Source: an uncultured Verrucomicrobiales bacterium (GTDB lineage: Bacteria > Verrucomicrobiota > Verrucomicrobiia > Verrucomicrobiales > Akkermansiaceae). From it: a DNA stretch of 64,000 nucleotides. Where the stretch lies: NCBI GenBank assembly GCA_949373085.1, contig CASICJ010000023.1, positions 38,057 through 102,056 on the forward strand. The letters run 5' to 3'. The position numbers and the translations under genes were made by a program. Positions 48,094 through 56,602 of the stretch are shown one piece after another (position 1 is the first letter of the stretch; every line of letters starts with the position of its first letter). The notes beneath the pieces are model-generated. The model did not search any database and was not told the origin of the DNA. It was given only the letters and a program-made list of their open reading frames with translations.

Positions 48094-48374
48094 ATGAAAG
48101 AAATTACGCCAACTCAAATCAAGGGAGAGATGCCCCTCTCTACTCCCCAAAGTGGCGCGCAAAAAAAAGTTTACTCAGGATATGTGTTCTTATTCTCGCA
48201 ATCCCGATAGTCTGCGCTCAATACCTGACGAAAATTCCCGGTGATATGGATCCGGTGTATCGCCAGCAAGCTGCCGCCTATCGACTGAATTCGTTGCCGT
48301 TCGCGCACCAGTTGTTCGCGCTGCCGACTGATGGTATCGCGTTCGTGATTTCCATCGGTATTTCCCACCATTAA
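48094..48374 (+). pseudogene. Small two-helix membrane protein broken at an A8 run
   Basis: From ATG 48094 the frame reads MKEITPTQIKGEMPLSTPQS and ends shortly after a run of eight A (48161-48168). One base out of frame, the DNA after the run encodes RICVLILAIPIVCAQYL (membrane helix), DMDPVYRQQAAAYRLNSLPF and a second hydrophobic end GIAFVISIGISHH, stopping at 48374. Nine A would give one continuous 93-residue protein. An A run of this length is a known site of polymerase slippage as well as of sequencing error. No family recognised. The remaining part of 47983-48392 shows nothing else. Confidence 0.5.
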
Positions 48375-48392
48375 ATTTCTAGGTGGTTGAGT

Positions 48393-48803
48393 TTACCACC
48401 CAAGATAATCTCTCAGGATTTCGAGAGCGGCGGCTTGGTCGATAATGTCCTTTTGATGTTTCGCCTTTTTTCCGGCTTCTCTGAGCTTTTCGGCTGCGGT
48501 GACCGTCGTGAAACGTTCGTCGAAAAAGGTTAAAGGGATTTCTCCGAGATGTCCTCGAAGTTTTTCTCCAAATTTTCTAATCTTAGCAGACGAGGTTCCT
48601 TCAGATCCATCCATGCGAAGGGGAAGGCCAAGCACAATCGCGGCGATTTTCCGCTCGTGAATTATTTCAAGAATACGGGGGATGGGCTCAGATTCTCGGC
48701 AGTCGATTGTTTCAACCGGGTGTGTGCCAATTCCAAATGCATCGGTCGCGGCGATACCAATGCGGGCGTCGCCATGATCGATTGCGAGAATGGGGTGAGT
48801 CAT
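48393..48803 (-). CDS. ruvX: YqgF/RuvX family putative Holliday junction resolvase
   Basis: 136 residues, RNase H-like fold. Motifs are ILAIDHGDARIGIA (first catalytic Asp), AAIVLGLPLRMDG, LTFFDERFTTVTA (catalytic Glu) and DIIDQAAALEIL (last Asp). Family members process pre-16S rRNA 5' ends and have been linked to Holliday junctions. The start codon overlaps the stop of a small membrane ORF upstream (ATGA), in one minus-strand operon with manC. Confidence 0.93.
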   Translation of the reverse strand: MTHPILAIDHGDARIGIAATDAFGIGTHPVETIDCRESEPIPRILEIIHERKIAAIVLGLPLRMDGSEGTSSAKIRKFGEKLRGHLGEIPLTFFDERFTTVTAAEKLREAGKKAKHQKDIIDQAAALEILRDYLGW

Positions 48804-48963
48804 GTTACAAGTCTTACAATTGTATTAATACAACACGCAACGAGGAGGATTTCTCCTAGAGCGAGAATGTCCCGCCCGTGGTAAGCGCCCCAAACGGTGA
48901 CGAGGACTCCAAAAAATCCGGTGGGAAGAATAAAATTAAAAACGGGGAGGTCACAGAGTTCAT
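48800..48963 (-). pseudogene. Small membrane protein between manC and ruvX, broken at a T6 run
   Basis: The frame whose TGA overlaps the ruvX ATG reads back through IVRLVT, ILALGEILLVACCINT and GFFGVLVTVWGAYHGRD, giving two membrane helices, but it has no ATG, GTG or TTG start. An ATG at 48963, nine bases after the manC stop with AAGAA ahead of it, is in the other frame (MNSVTSPFLILFFPP). One extra T in the run of six (48911-48916, T on the coding strand) would join them into a 54-residue protein. The two tight overlaps with flanking genes argue that a real gene sits here. Family not known. Confidence 0.45.
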
Positions 48964-48972
48964 TAGGAATTC

Positions 48973-50043
48973 TTACAGAAGGTTTTCAGGGAGTTGGTCG
49001 CTAAGCTTCTTAATATCGTCTGCTTGATGTCGATTAGCGATGAGAAGGGCGTCGTCGGTTTGGACAACGATGAGGTCGTCAACTCCAAGGAGGGCTATCC
49101 TCGCTTCTTTACGGCTGTTGAAGATAATATTGTTTTGGGATTCGATTTCAGTGATTTCATCGTTGGTCTGGTTATTGTCGCCCTGAGTATCGAGATATTT
49201 GGCGACGGAAATCCACGAGCCGACATCATCCCAGTCGAAGGTCGCTTCAATATTCAAAACGCGAGAAGCCTTTTCCATGAGGGCGTAGTCAATGGAGATT
49301 GGCGTGAGTAACGGGAACTTTTCGTCGATAGTCTGATGGACATCGGTTGAAGATTCGAGTTCCTCAATAAAGCCGGCTAGCTCCGGAGTGTGCTGGCGTA
49401 GTTCGGCAGTGACAGTTTTGAGCGACCAAACAAACATACCGGCATTCCAGGCAAAATTTCCTTGGCGAAGGAATTGTTCGGCTAGTTCGGGATTTGGTTT
49501 CTCTCGGAACCGGGAGACTTCGAATGGTTCGTGGGTGGTGTTGAATTCAAGCTGGGCCGGCGAGCCACGCTCAATGTAGCCGTAGGAAGGGCAGGGCCAA
49601 GTTGGTTTGATTCCGATGGTGACAAGAGAATCTGTTTGCGATGCGATCGAAAAACTGTCTGCAAGGACGGATTGAAATGATTCAGTGTCGTTGATGAGTT
49701 GATCTGAGGGAAGAACCGCCATGGTTGCTTCCGGATCACGAGCGGAGACAAGACCGATGCCGAGGGCAACGGCTGGCGCAGTGTCTCTTTTGGCAGGTTC
49801 GGCAAAGATGTTTTCGGGAGGTAGCATGTGGGCAACCTTGCGCACTTCAGTCTCTTGAAGTGCGTTAGTGAGAATGAGAATGTTCTCGGTGGGGATGAGG
49901 CCTCGCAGACGCGTGATCGTTTGATCGAGAAGGGTGGTGTCGTCAAAAAGATGGAGGAGCTGCTTCGGTTTGGCATTACGGCTCAAGGGCCAAAAGCGAG
50001 TGCCGCTTCCGCCGGCAAGAATTAAAGCGTAGTGTTTACTCAT
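48973..50043 (-). CDS. manC: Mannose-1-phosphate guanylyltransferase
   Basis: 356 residues from the ATG at 50043 (MSKHYALILAGGSGTR); five more codons are open upstream. It makes GDP-mannose from mannose-1-phosphate and GTP. Marks: LAGGSGTRFWPLSRNAKPKQ (nucleotide site), EPAKRDTAPAVALG, VLPSDQLI, FREKPN and NAGMFVW. It is the short form without the phosphomannose isomerase domain of bifunctional ManC/AlgA. It supplies GDP-mannose for LPS or exopolysaccharide. First gene of the manC-small ORF-ruvX operon. Confidence 0.94.
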   Translation of the reverse strand: MSKHYALILAGGSGTRFWPLSRNAKPKQLLHLFDDTTLLDQTITRLRGLIPTENILILTNALQETEVRKVAHMLPPENIFAEPAKRDTAPAVALGIGLVSARDPEATMAVLPSDQLINDTESFQSVLADSFSIASQTDSLVTIGIKPTWPCPSYGYIERGSPAQLEFNTTHEPFEVSRFREKPNPELAEQFLRQGNFAWNAGMFVWSLKTVTAELRQHTPELAGFIEELESSTDVHQTIDEKFPLLTPISIDYALMEKASRVLNIEATFDWDDVGSWISVAKYLDTQGDNNQTNDEITEIESQNNIIFNSRKEARIALLGVDDLIVVQTDDALLIANRHQADDIKKLSDQLPENLL

Positions 50044-50140
50044 CTGAGTTGGATTCAACAGGGAGGTGGCCCGCTTGTCAAAACGTGCTGACTTACGTTT
50101 TTAATTTGGGATGTGGATATTTTTGCGGTAAGTTCTATCC

Positions 50141-50461
50141 ATGAAAGATATTTACGAGGAGCGTGACTGGGTCGACACTACGGCTGCTTTTGCTCCCGCG
50201 GTGCTTGGTGCTGCGGCCGGAATTCTGGTTTCCGAGGCGATGAGCTCTCGAGCTCGCCGGCCAATTGGACTCTCGCTGGCATGTATTGGTCTCGCTGCTC
50301 TGACACCGATGCTTGTTGAGACGGCGGTGAAAAAAGTCCGTGGGCCGGGAACAAGGCGCGGATCATTACGAACCCTCCAAGGGATTCGTGACCACGGACT
50401 ACAGGCTTGTGAAATCAAACATGTTGAGGAGGAGCTTGGCGAGGAACTTGGAGTGGGTTAA
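50141..50461 (+). CDS. Small two-helix membrane protein
   Basis: 106 residues. Two hydrophobic segments (AFAPAVLGAAAGILVSEAM and IGLSLACIGLAALTPMLVE) separated by a basic turn (SSRARRP), an Arg/Lys-rich stretch (KKVRGPGTRRGSLRTL), then an acidic end. No family recognised. Divergent from manC. Confidence 0.65.
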   Translation: MKDIYEERDWVDTTAAFAPAVLGAAAGILVSEAMSSRARRPIGLSLACIGLAALTPMLVETAVKKVRGPGTRRGSLRTLQGIRDHGLQACEIKHVEEELGEELGVG

Positions 50462-50540
50462 TGCGGGCTCAGCGCAATATTGTTGATGGATCGTGAATGG
50501 CATTGACTGAAAGGTTCCGTTATGCTCACTTTTATGCCTT

Positions 50541-51161
50541 ATGAACTTTGCAAAACTGCTGACGCTTGGTGCTCTAGCTTTCACAGCTTTGTCCTGTGGG
50601 TCTCTCAAGAAATTCAACTGGTCTTTGAGTGATAGTGGCTTCGATCCTTTGAGCATTCCTGGGTCGGAGTCGGCAGCAATTGCTCCGGCAGCTCCGACTT
50701 ACAAGCAAGGTCAATGGGTGGAGACTTCGATGCCGAATGCGACCTTCTTTAAAGTTTTCCCCAAAGGGAGCGCAGTCGCTGATAAAGTTTTGCCGGTTGC
50801 AACTCCGATGAAAGTGGTTTCAAGCAGGGAGACCTATTTGAAGGTTGAGTTAGATTCGGGTGATGTGGGCTATGTTCCCGGGATCATGGTCGCTGGACGA
50901 TCTTCCACAGTGGGGGCGCAATCGGGCTCTGTAGTCCCCAATTATGGTCCAGTTCCTTCGCCGGTTGAGCCTGGGAGCGCACCCTTCGGAGTTGCGCCAC
51001 CTCCCGAAGTGCCGGGACTCGGCGCTGAGGATGATACTGTGTCTCCGGCTCCCACTCCAAATTCTCCTGATCCGCCGGCGAAGGGAAGCCGACCAAATGT
51101 CCCTGGTATAGCACCTCCACCAGAAGTTCCTGGGATCACCGATCCTACTTCGGTGGATTAA
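50541..51161 (+). CDS. SH3-like lipoprotein with Pro-rich tail
   Basis: 206 residues. Lipoprotein signal with lipobox FTALSC (Cys19). Residues about 50-120 look like a bacterial SH3 fold (GQWVETSMPNATFFKVFP, then YLKVELDSGDVGYVPGIM), which often binds cell-wall peptides. The tail is rich in Pro, Gly and Ser and repeats GVAPPPEVPGL and GIAPPPEVPGI. Likely an outer-membrane or cell-wall-linked lipoprotein. A terminator follows at 51189. Confidence 0.78.
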   Translation: MNFAKLLTLGALAFTALSCGSLKKFNWSLSDSGFDPLSIPGSESAAIAPAAPTYKQGQWVETSMPNATFFKVFPKGSAVADKVLPVATPMKVVSSRETYLKVELDSGDVGYVPGIMVAGRSSTVGAQSGSVVPNYGPVPSPVEPGSAPFGVAPPPEVPGLGAEDDTVSPAPTPNSPDPPAKGSRPNVPGIAPPPEVPGITDPTSVD

Positions 51162-51188
51162 CCGTGATATGCTGATTTTTTTTAGAAG

Positions 51189-51224
51189 ACCGACCAAGGA
51201 ATGTTCCTTGGGTCGGTTTTTTGC
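51189..51224 (+). terminator. Terminator after the SH3-like lipoprotein gene
   Basis: Stem ACCGACCAAGGAA / TTCCTTGGGTCGGT with one bulged G and a TG turn, then TTTTT. Confidence 0.88.
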
Positions 51225-51260
51225 TTTATGGTTTCCGTTTCGAATTGATGATCCTCACCG

Positions 51261-52085
51261 ATGGCGGAACTACTGAACTCTCTTATTACTCTTGGGCTCC
51301 TCGTGCTTCTTCAAGCCGTTCTAGGGTTCGACAACCTTCTTTATATTTCTCTGGAGTCGCAGCGTGCGCCAGAGGCTGACCAAAGCCGGGTTCGTAAGCT
51401 GGGTATCACGATCGCGGTAGGATTAAGAGTTGTCCTACTGTTCATTCTCATTCATCTCGTTGAATTATTACAGGATCCATTTCTAGAACTCCCCGAAGGT
51501 GGCTGGATTGAGGGCTCTATCAATTTCCACAGTCTGATCGTCTTATTCGGTGGTGCCTTTATTCTCTATACGGCGACCAAAGAGATTGCACACATGATGT
51601 CTTTGGAGGACGAGGAAAATGCAGTCGACCGTAAACCCTCATCGTCGAAAAAGGTTATCGGATTGATTGTTTTTATGAACGTGATTTTCTCTTTTGATTC
51701 AATACTGAGCGCGATGGCGCTTGCCAGTAAGAAGGGAGCCGATGGCAGCCATGAAGGTTACCAACTGGGAGTTATGATTACCGCGATATTGATCGGTGGA
51801 GCTATTATGGTTCTTCTGGCTGATCGGGTCACGGAGTTCTTGAGACGCAACAGGATGTATGAAGTTCTTGGTCTGTTCGTTTTATTTGTTGTTGGAATTA
51901 TGTTGCTGACGGAAGGAGCACATCTCGCCCATTTGACGATCTTTGGTAATGAAATTCATGCGATGACCAAGACAACCTTTTACTTCGTGATTGGGGTGCT
52001 TCTTTTGACTGATATTGTGCAAGGTCGCTATCACAAGAAATTGAGCGCTGAAAAAATTCGCAAAGAGAAAACTTGTGATTCATGA
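51261..52085 (+). CDS. TerC-family integral membrane protein
   Basis: 274 residues with seven or eight membrane helices. The paired Asp motifs of TerC are present: AVLGFDNLLYISL in helix 1 and VIFSFDSILSAMAL in the second half. Family members are linked to tellurite resistance and, in better-studied cases, to manganese export at metalation of secreted proteins. The stop overlaps the start of the metallophosphoesterase gene (ATGA), which suggests that a metal-exporting function may serve that enzyme; this is inference. Confidence 0.87.
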   Translation: MAELLNSLITLGLLVLLQAVLGFDNLLYISLESQRAPEADQSRVRKLGITIAVGLRVVLLFILIHLVELLQDPFLELPEGGWIEGSINFHSLIVLFGGAFILYTATKEIAHMMSLEDEENAVDRKPSSSKKVIGLIVFMNVIFSFDSILSAMALASKKGADGSHEGYQLGVMITAILIGGAIMVLLADRVTEFLRRNRMYEVLGLFVLFVVGIMLLTEGAHLAHLTIFGNEIHAMTKTTFYFVIGVLLLTDIVQGRYHKKLSAEKIRKEKTCDS

Positions 52086-53557
52086 ATCCGACTCGTCGTC
52101 ATTTTCTTTCGGGTGCAGCTGCTTGGATGTCTGCTCCAGCCTGTATAGCCGGACAACGGTCTATCAAAACGATTTCTTTATTTCACACTACTGACCTGCA
52201 TGGCCATATTCTACCAAGTAAGACTTACGATGGCATTGGTGATGTCGGTGGGCTAGCTCGCTGCGCGACCCAGATTCGGAAGTGGCGAAAGGAGTGCCCA
52301 GATCACTTGCTCTTTGATGTTGGAGACATCTATCAGGGCACAATTGCGGGTTATCAAACCGAAGGGAAGGTCATGATCGATAGTTTCAATAAGATGGGCT
52401 ACGATGGGTGGGTTCTGGGCAATCATGAATTTGATTGGGGGTTAGATATTGTTGAATCTGCCATCAGGAGGTCGGAAATGCCGGTCATTACCGGCAATGT
52501 TACGGTTGAGGAAAAGAAGGCTGGCGAGATTGAGGATGGGGCCTTTACCAAACTTGCCCCGTGGATCGTGAAGGAGGTCGGGGGGGTCCGGATCGGATTT
52601 GTGGGGTTGACCACTCCAGGAATTCCTTACTGGTCGCGCCCCGAGCTTCTTAAGGGATTTAGTGTGTTTGATCCCATCGAATCGCTCAGGGAGAGCGTTA
52701 AAGAACTTGGCGCGGAAAAGGTGGATGCGATTGTGGTGCTAGGTCATATGGGGTGGAAACGGGCCGATGATTTTGCAAATCCGATTCAAGAGATGCTAAA
52801 GCAGGTATCCGGTATTGATATTTATATCGGTGGTCATTCTCACCAAGATCGACCGGCTTGGTACTGGTCGAACGTACTTTGCACGCAAGCGAACTACTAT
52901 GGAATTAACTGTGGTCGGGTGGATCTGAGTTTTGATTTGGAATCGCGAAAGCTTGTGAAACGAAATGCTTGGACTGTCCTTATGGATGATCGCTTCACCC
53001 TCGATCCGGTGATTGTCGAATCTACCAAAACGATCGTGGAAAATGCTGAAGAGCGTCGTCAGACTGTGATTGGCGAGGTCAGTGAGAAGATTTCAGCTCG
53101 AGGTAAAAGTAGTCCGTTTTGGCAGTTGATTTGCACCGCTTTTATGAAGACGGCGGAAAAGCAAAAGATAATCGCCGAGGGAGTTTTCCATGGAACGTTT
53201 GGGAATCCAGGTGTCGATCCCGGAGTTAAAACAATAGAAGACGCATGGCAGTGGATTCCTTACGAGAACTGGTTGGTCCATGCACGAATTACGGGTGCCC
53301 AGATTCGCGTCATCATGGCTGAATCGAAGGAGGATCGTTATTCGGATCGCAACTTATTTGGTTTGGATCCTGCGGATTTACAGTCTGATAAGAGGTATGG
53401 TATTCTCTTCAACAGCTATGACAGTCAGTCAGGTGGCCGACGTCTGATGATGCTGCGGACGATCTTGGCGGAGCCTGCCAGTGAGACTAGATTGATCCCG
53501 GTGAATACTAGAGAATCGGTGATCGATTTTTTCGCGGATAATTACGAGGTGAAGTAG
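52082..53557 (+). CDS. Secreted 5'-nucleotidase/UshA-family metallophosphoesterase
   Basis: 491 residues. It starts MNPTRRHFLSGAAAW, a twin-arginine signal. Metallophosphoesterase motifs are LFHTTDLHGHIL, LLFDVGDIYQG, VLGNHEFDWG, VVLGHMGW and GGHSHQD, which bind two metal ions. The C-terminal 5'-nucleotidase domain covers about 320-491. It hydrolyses nucleotides or related phosphates in the periplasm. Tat export fits a cofactor loaded in the cytoplasm. It is coupled to the TerC-like gene and converges on nagA with one base between stops. Confidence 0.9.
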   Translation: MNPTRRHFLSGAAAWMSAPACIAGQRSIKTISLFHTTDLHGHILPSKTYDGIGDVGGLARCATQIRKWRKECPDHLLFDVGDIYQGTIAGYQTEGKVMIDSFNKMGYDGWVLGNHEFDWGLDIVESAIRRSEMPVITGNVTVEEKKAGEIEDGAFTKLAPWIVKEVGGVRIGFVGLTTPGIPYWSRPELLKGFSVFDPIESLRESVKELGAEKVDAIVVLGHMGWKRADDFANPIQEMLKQVSGIDIYIGGHSHQDRPAWYWSNVLCTQANYYGINCGRVDLSFDLESRKLVKRNAWTVLMDDRFTLDPVIVESTKTIVENAEERRQTVIGEVSEKISARGKSSPFWQLICTAFMKTAEKQKIIAEGVFHGTFGNPGVDPGVKTIEDAWQWIPYENWLVHARITGAQIRVIMAESKEDRYSDRNLFGLDPADLQSDKRYGILFNSYDSQSGGRRLMMLRTILAEPASETRLIPVNTRESVIDFFADNYEVK

Positions 53558-53558
53558 T

Positions 53559-54665
53559 TTACTTTCCGCCTACAAGAGTAAGGGAAACTTCAAAGTCGTC
53601 TTCGAGGACAACTAAGTCTGCATGAAAGCCAGATTTGATTTTTCCGATTTTTGGGAGCCCGAGAGAGGTTGCTTGATTCCAAGAGGTGGTGGCAACAATC
53701 GCGGACAAGGGTTCGCCCGTGATCTCATGAATAAGCTTGAGCCCGTGGTTATACCGTAGGGTCGATCCTGCAAGGGCCCCGTTGCTTTTGAGGCGGGCGG
53801 TTCCATCTTTGATTTCAACTTCAAGGCCCCCAAGAGATGTGTCGCCATCGGACTGCCAAGAGGCGGAGATGGAGTCGGTGATCAGCATGATATTCTCGCG
53901 AGGCACCCGGGAGAAGATAAGCTTAAGCATCTCAGGGGAAAGGTGAATGCCGTCCGCAATGAGTTCTAGCCGCAGGGAGTTTTCGACAAGACCGGCTCCG
54001 ACAACTCCGATTTCACGATGATGTAAACCGGTCATGGCATTCCCAAAATGAGTAAGGTGCTTTAGCCCGTATCCGGTCGCAGTCATTACGGTAGCGTAGT
54101 CGGCTTTGGTATGAGCTGCCGAGGACGTGATTCCCATCCCAGATGCTTCATGGATGATATTGAAAGCCCCGGGGATTTCAGGAGCTAAAGAGAGGATAAG
54201 AGCAGGGAAAATTTGATGAAGTTCCTGGAGCTCATTGAGATCAGGCGGGCGAACAAATTGTGGGTTTTGTGCTCCTGCTTGCTCGCGGTTAATGAAAGGA
54301 CCCTCAAGGTGAATACCTGGAATATTTAAGGGAGCCGAGGCGGCCCAATCTCCAATCGTACCTACGATTTCAACAAGTTTTTCCTGCGGCTGTGTAAGAG
54401 TGGTGGGGAGCCAAGTGGTGACTCCTTCCTTGAGCTTGGTTTGCGCGATGTGCTCCAAGCCCTCGCGGGAAGCGTCACACACATCTGCGCCATCTGCGCC
54501 ATGGCTGTGGATATCGATAAATCCAGGGAGCAACATTTTCCCGTCCAGATCAAGATCTCCTGAAGTATGATTTGCAACTTCTATGATTTCACCGTTTTCG
54601 ATTAACACGCTTGCACCTTCTCGGTCCAAGCCGGGTGAAATGACATGGGCGTTTGTAATAAGCAT
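53559..54665 (-). CDS. nagA: N-acetylglucosamine-6-phosphate deacetylase
   Basis: 368 residues from the ATG at 54665 (MLITNAHVISPG); the open frame reaches 54881 but that is inside pgsA. Amidohydrolase fold: PGFIDIHSHGADG (metal His pair; canonical PG.ID.H.HG), GIHLEGPFIN, SSAAHTKADY, LTHFGNAMTGLHHRE and MLITDSISASW (catalytic Asp). It deacetylates GlcNAc-6-P in amino-sugar catabolism and cell-wall recycling. The start overlaps the pgsA stop (TAATG). Confidence 0.94.
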   Translation of the reverse strand: MLITNAHVISPGLDREGASVLIENGEIIEVANHTSGDLDLDGKMLLPGFIDIHSHGADGADVCDASREGLEHIAQTKLKEGVTTWLPTTLTQPQEKLVEIVGTIGDWAASAPLNIPGIHLEGPFINREQAGAQNPQFVRPPDLNELQELHQIFPALILSLAPEIPGAFNIIHEASGMGITSSAAHTKADYATVMTATGYGLKHLTHFGNAMTGLHHREIGVVGAGLVENSLRLELIADGIHLSPEMLKLIFSRVPRENIMLITDSISASWQSDGDTSLGGLEVEIKDGTARLKSNGALAGSTLRYNHGLKLIHEITGEPLSAIVATTSWNQATSLGLPKIGKIKSGFHADLVVLEDDFEVSLTLVGGK

Positions 54666-55246
54666 TAGTCTAGAAAGAGATGCCAGGATTTCCGCAGATA
54701 GTTGAGACCAGAAAGAAGAGTCAAGGCTAGAGCTCCATAAAGAAAGCCTAGGAAAAGCCAGTCGTTCGGGGAGGTTAGGTTTTTCAGGAAGAGGAGAAAT
54801 CCTTCGTGAGGGGACGATGAAGCAAGAATAAGCCAGAGAAGGCATGTAATGCCTACGGCAAGTTGCAAACTGGTTTTCCACTTACCAAGGTTGTCAGCTG
54901 CGATAATTTTCCCCTTGTCCGCTGCAATTTGGCGTAGTCCGGTTACGAGGAATTCTCGGCCGATGATCACGCAAGTGATCCAGGCCGGGCAGAGGTCTTT
55001 GCTCGTGAACAAAACAAAGGCGGAAGCAACGAGTATCTTGTCCACTAGTGGGTCGAGTAATTTGCCGAGCGACGTGACGAGATTCATCTTCCGAGCTAGG
55101 TAACCGTCGAGCCAATCTGAAATTGTTGCTATGACAAAGGCGATTAAGGCAACCATTAGTGCTGGTGTGCCTCCCCAGCTCGCGCTTACGACAAAAATGG
55201 CCGTTAAAATAAGGCGAGCGAAGGTAATTGAATTTGGGAGATTCAC
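54665..55246 (-). CDS. pgsA: CDP-diacylglycerol-glycerol-3-phosphate 3-phosphatidyltransferase
   Basis: About 193 residues if it starts at GTG 55246 (VNLPNSITFARL, the usual PgsA opening); a TTG at 55318 would add 24. Multi-pass membrane protein with the CDP-alcohol phosphotransferase motif DWLDGYLARKMN..GKLLDPLVDK (D-x2-DG-x2-AR-x8-G-x3-D-x3-D complete). It makes phosphatidylglycerol phosphate, the first committed step to PG and cardiolipin. Translationally coupled to nagA. Confidence 0.93.
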   Translation of the reverse strand: MNLPNSITFARLILTAIFVVSASWGGTPALMVALIAFVIATISDWLDGYLARKMNLVTSLGKLLDPLVDKILVASAFVLFTSKDLCPAWITCVIIGREFLVTGLRQIAADKGKIIAADNLGKWKTSLQLAVGITCLLWLILASSSPHEGFLLFLKNLTSPNDWLFLGFLYGALALTLLSGLNYLRKSWHLFLD

Positions 55247-55348
55247 GTGGTGGCGGGAGTGTGACGTAGCGACTGCAAGGAGACAACCTTTTGCGAACTT
55301 GAGTGGGTAATTTGACAAGAATACGGTTCTTACGCTATTTATCGAGGG

Positions 55349-56131
55349 GTGAAAAAAGCGTTTAAAAGGGTTTTTAAATCGAGGGGCTTGACCTTGTTAC
55401 TTCCGATTGTGGTTATCGGTTGCGCGGCGCCTGCCGCCTACAATGCGGATACGGGTAAAGTTGCCATTCGCCCTGCCTCCTCAAGCTTGATTCAGCAGGG
55501 AACTGCGGTATTCGAGAGCTATAAAAGAATTAAGGTTATTTCACGAGATGCTAGTGCGCGCGCGAAAGTGAATCGTGTCGCAAATCGTCTCAAGCCTGTG
55601 ATCAATCTGCCCGGTGTACGCTGGGAATTTGAGGTTTTTAAAGATTCATCGGCCAATGCCTTCGCCCTCCCAGGTGGGAAAGTAGGCGTCAATACTGGTC
55701 TTTTGAAAATCGCCCAGACCGATGCTCAGCTTGCGGCAGTGGTGGCTCATGAGATGGCTCACGTGACTTCAAACCATGCCCAATCGAGGATTCAGCGGAA
55801 TCAAACCATCGCGCTGGGTGGAGCACTTCTCGGTGCAGTTCTGAGCGGTGATGAAAATAGCCAGAAACTTGGCCAGTGGGCTCACAAAGGAGGGGAGATT
55901 GCTTTTGGGCTGACTTTTTCTCGGTCGCAAGAGCTGGAGGCTGACCGGATTGGAACCCTTTTTATGGCGCGCGCCGGTTACGACCCGGTTGAGGCCATCA
56001 ATTTTTGGCAAAGAATGGGAGCAAACCTGGGAAACCGCACTCCGGAGCTCTTGAGCACCCACCCGGTGAATAAGACCCGCATTCAAAAGTTGCGTGAATT
56101 TCTGCCGACTGCCCAGTCCCAGCGCCGCTAG
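55349..56131 (+). CDS. M48-family metalloprotease lipoprotein
   Basis: 260 residues, GTG start. Lipobox VVIGC (Cys25). The zinc site is HEMAH (134-138) with the third ligand in ELEADR (Glu195). LPGGKVGVNTGLL precedes the active site, as in LoiP, YcaL and the BepA/YfgC protease domain. Those proteases clear misassembled outer-membrane proteins such as LptD and BamA. The presence of bamD-like and lptE-like genes 14 kb away fits, but is not direct evidence. No TPR domain, so it is LoiP-like rather than BepA-like. Confidence 0.92.
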   Translation: MKKAFKRVFKSRGLTLLLPIVVIGCAAPAAYNADTGKVAIRPASSSLIQQGTAVFESYKRIKVISRDASARAKVNRVANRLKPVINLPGVRWEFEVFKDSSANAFALPGGKVGVNTGLLKIAQTDAQLAAVVAHEMAHVTSNHAQSRIQRNQTIALGGALLGAVLSGDENSQKLGQWAHKGGEIAFGLTFSRSQELEADRIGTLFMARAGYDPVEAINFWQRMGANLGNRTPELLSTHPVNKTRIQKLREFLPTAQSQRR

Positions 56132-56138
56132 GAAAACT

Positions 56139-56602
56139 CATGAGATTTGTAAGATGCTTTTTTTGGTTGGCTCTTGTTGGGCAATTGGCACAGGGAAAGA
56201 GTTTGGCAGACCTGATTGTCTGCGGAATGGAGAGAGAACCATCGCTGGAAATGGACTGTAGAACTTTCAGCTGAAATCCCAGAATCAATACGGTCGGCCT
56301 TTGCGATGACTGATGATTGCAAACCCTATCGAGGATATTTTTTGGTCACCTCTTCTAGCGGTGGAGTCGCTCTCGTTGAGAGAGACGAGGAAGTGTTCCT
56401 TTTTTACCAAGGTCCTAAATACTCTTTAAAGGGCGGCTTTTCAGGAGTCCCCGATTCCATTTCGAGAAGAGCGGAGCCTGACGACGGTCACTGGAAAAGT
56501 GACTTGGCAATAGAGCCCAAACTAGAATGCACTTCAGAAATAGGGCGTCTAAGAATCATTTTTGAGGTCAACACAAAGAAGTCTTCTTTGTCCGCGCATT
56601 AA
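56139..56602 (+). pseudogene. Secreted hypothetical protein, broken by two frame changes
   Basis: ATG 56139, eight bases after the M48 gene stop, opens MRFVRCFF. After a run of eight T the signal peptide continues one base out of frame as WLALVGQLAQGKSLADL. After about 56218 the protein continues a further base out of frame as SAEWRENHRWKWTVELSA, later SGGVALVERDEEVFLFYQGP, stopping at 56602. Two extra bases (one in the T run, one near 56214-56218) would explain it; the repaired protein would be about 153 residues. It overlaps the 3' end of the opposing beta-propeller gene by 54 bases. Family not recognised. Confidence 0.5.

Noticed and set aside
48171..48371. Minus-strand 66-residue frame opposite the A8-split membrane gene
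   Set aside because: The plus-strand reading gives clear membrane helices and ends at a proper stop; the minus frame is rich in Arg, Gln and Ile without structure and is a shadow.
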